DNA from: Panopea generosa
Taxonomy: Eukaryota; Mollusca; Bivalvia; Adapedonta; Hiatellidae
Length of the DNA stretch: 64,000 nucleotides
NCBI GenBank assembly: GCA_029582155.1
Contig: CM055907.1
Coordinates: 29,032,432-29,096,431, forward strand
Direction of reading: 5' to 3'
Shown piece after piece: positions 62,331 through 64,000 of this stretch. The notes under the pieces are model-generated. The model was not told the origin of the DNA, ran no database searches, and saw only the letters and a program-made list of their open reading frames with translations. Position numbers and translations under genes: made by a program. Position 1 is the first letter of the stretch. Every line of letters begins with the position of its first letter.

Positions 62331-63590
62331 TCCAAGTATTGGCTTTCCTGTATCACAGTCTTATGGTGTCTGAGATCTCTCTAACAATAAAACAGATTGT
62401 AGCCGTTGCAGATTCTTAAAACCCACATTGATAAAAAAAAAAACACTATTCATACTTGTTTTAATATCTTCAAACTTTTCTTTGATAGTTCCCCAGTTTT
62501 ATGTTTTATCCTTCATAACATGGAGTTAATATCAACACATTATATCAAAGTGTGAGGGTTTCCTCTGTTTACAAATCTCCTACATTAATTGATGCTTTAT
62601 GAGTCACTTTATCCAGTGAACATAACAAAATACCATCTCAGATGAACACATGTGCAGACAAGTGAAACTGATACAAAACTGCTCTTGTGTTTAAAGACAA
62701 AAGCTTCCATTCAGTTTCAACTTTGTGTGTACCATTGTTGTTTTTTTTGTGTGTGTGTGTGTATGCATTGTTTTTTTGTCAATAGACAATTTGCATGTTA
62801 GCAGTCAATCAAGTGAAGCCACCTGTGTACCCTTCAACTTTAATGGTTTCTTCCAATAGCTGCGGAGCCTGAGTGCATGTGTAGTAGACGAATCCATTTT
62901 CTCTATTGTGTTCAAATGACTGTGACCTTAAAATCGTGTCAAGTTCTCTGTTTTCGGAATAATTATTTTGTGATATTGAATGCAACTGAGTGGATAAATT
63001 TTGCAAGGGCTTTTAAATATGTAAGTGTGTATTATCAATCAGGCGCTGAAGGTATGTGTGCAAAACTGTCTTTGTTTGCTGACAAATAGTTGCTATTGAT
63101 TATTTGGAGCTTGTGGTCTCCTGTCACAGTGGTACATTATTATATTGATTATTGTAAAAGCAGAAGTGATGCTGTACTTTGTCTTATTTTGGTTTAAGTC
63201 TTAAAAAATAGCATAAACAAATACTTCAATGGATGTGGCTGACTCACTGTTATTTTTTCTGCAGGTTTCGTTCAGAACTTTTTTTACACACTTTAATAAT
63301 TAACTCAGCTCATGTTCTGAATGTATTTCCCATGTGTGTCAAAGTTAATAGCAATAGTTTAAATGGCTAATAGAAAGAAATAATGAAAATCAAAATATAT
63401 TGCCTGCTTTACAGAATGGAAGATAATATTTGAGTGTTATTATACCTCTGGTAGATGATACCATTAATACAGTTAATTGTTTTACAATATGGACATCTTT
63501 ATTTAATAGTCATCACATTATTAGGGCTCATCATTGTATAAATCAAAGTGACTATGGTTACATGGGTTTGAGGGTTGGGGATGGATTTTA
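62331..63590 (+). other. No confident element
   Basis: AT-rich. One possible exon-like block at 62860-63020 is discussed separately. A short (GT)n tract lies near 62750. Confidence 0.4.
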
Positions 63591-63595
63591 ATGGT

Positions 63596-64000
63596 GATTA
63601 TGAGTGTCAGAATGATGGTTGTGAGACTCAGAATGATGATAATGAGTGTCAGATGATGATTATGCATGTCAGATGATGATTATGTGTGTCAGATGATGAT
63701 TATGAGTGTAAAACTGATGATTATGAGTGCCAAATTGAGAATTGTGATTGCCAGAATGATGATTATGTGTGTCAGAATGATGATTATGAGTGTCAGAAAG
63801 ATGATTATGACTGTCAGAATGAGGATTATGTGTGTCAGATGATGATTATGTGTGTCAGAATGATGATTATGTGTGTCAGAATGATGATTATGACTGTCAG
63901 AATGATGATTATGACTGTCAGAATGAAGATTATGTGTGTCAGATGATGATTATGTGTGTCAGAATGATGATTATGCATGTCAGATGGTGATTATGAGTGT
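63596..64000 (+). repeat. 21/18-bp minisatellite running off the window end
   Basis: About 20 copies of GATGATTATGTGTGTCAGAA T, some lacking AAT. Because 18 and 21 are multiples of three it stays open (DDYECQN...), but it has low complexity and no flanking gene signal. Confidence 0.93.

Noticed and set aside
62809..63006. 65-codon minus-strand frame with mixed composition
   Set aside because: No homology recognised, no neighbouring exons on that strand; chance frame is more likely.
63686..63946. 86-codon Asp/Cys/Tyr-rich frame
   Set aside because: It is the terminal 21/18-bp array, open only because the unit is a multiple of three.

Overview
The window is eukaryotic nuclear DNA. It is AT-rich, with spliceosomal introns (GT..AG), tRNA-headed SINEs, a LINE fragment, mariner and other TIR transposons, and very many tandem repeats. 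The repeat style (SINEs with a 'gacctTGAGCAAGTCACTTTA'-type body, 'AAGGTCAAGGTCACA' interspersed repeats) and the protein suggest a lophotrochozoan, most likely a bivalve mollusc. That is inference; the species cannot be read from the sequence.

I find one gene: a plus-strand unconventional myosin of the MYO16 type, entered after its ankyrin part and not finished at the window end. 21 exons (300-388 to 45399-45610) join with consistent phase at every junction and give about 931 residues: an acidic linker, a complete motor domain (P-loop, switch I, switch II, transducer, loop 2, actin-binding and converter segments), one IQ motif and the start of an acidic, tyrosine-bearing tail. Coding sequence is about 2.8 kb of 45 kb. 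I could not find further tail exons or a stop in 45.6-64 kb.

The rest is intron or downstream repeat. Fourteen introns hold a minisatellite or microsatellite, with unit lengths from 4 to about 78 bp and different units in each intron. In five introns (3, 5, 10, 13, 14) the array starts or ends exactly at the splice junction and copies the splice site, with exon sequence in several cases. In intron 7 the last ~47 bp of exon 7 plus donor are duplicated once. The result is rows of decoy splice sites next to the authentic one. In introns 3 and 5 some decoys would extend the reading frame without a stop. This is the most unusual property of the window.

Mobile DNA: two inverted copies of a ~3.2-3.7 kb TIR element without visible transposase lie in introns 9 and 20 (16558-19770 and 41291-45030). 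A related 2.07 kb TIR element (49984-52055) sits inside a decayed mariner (49482-52514), which itself split a 29-bp minisatellite. There are also a 5'-truncated L1/Tx1-like LINE end (57000-58817), a 165-bp Harbinger-like MITE (58874-59038), a ~200-bp poly(A) retroposon on the minus strand with target duplications (33510-33735), and about ten SINEs, two of which appear to have been parents of minisatellites.

Most long open frames in the window are artefacts of repeat arrays and are not annotated as genes.
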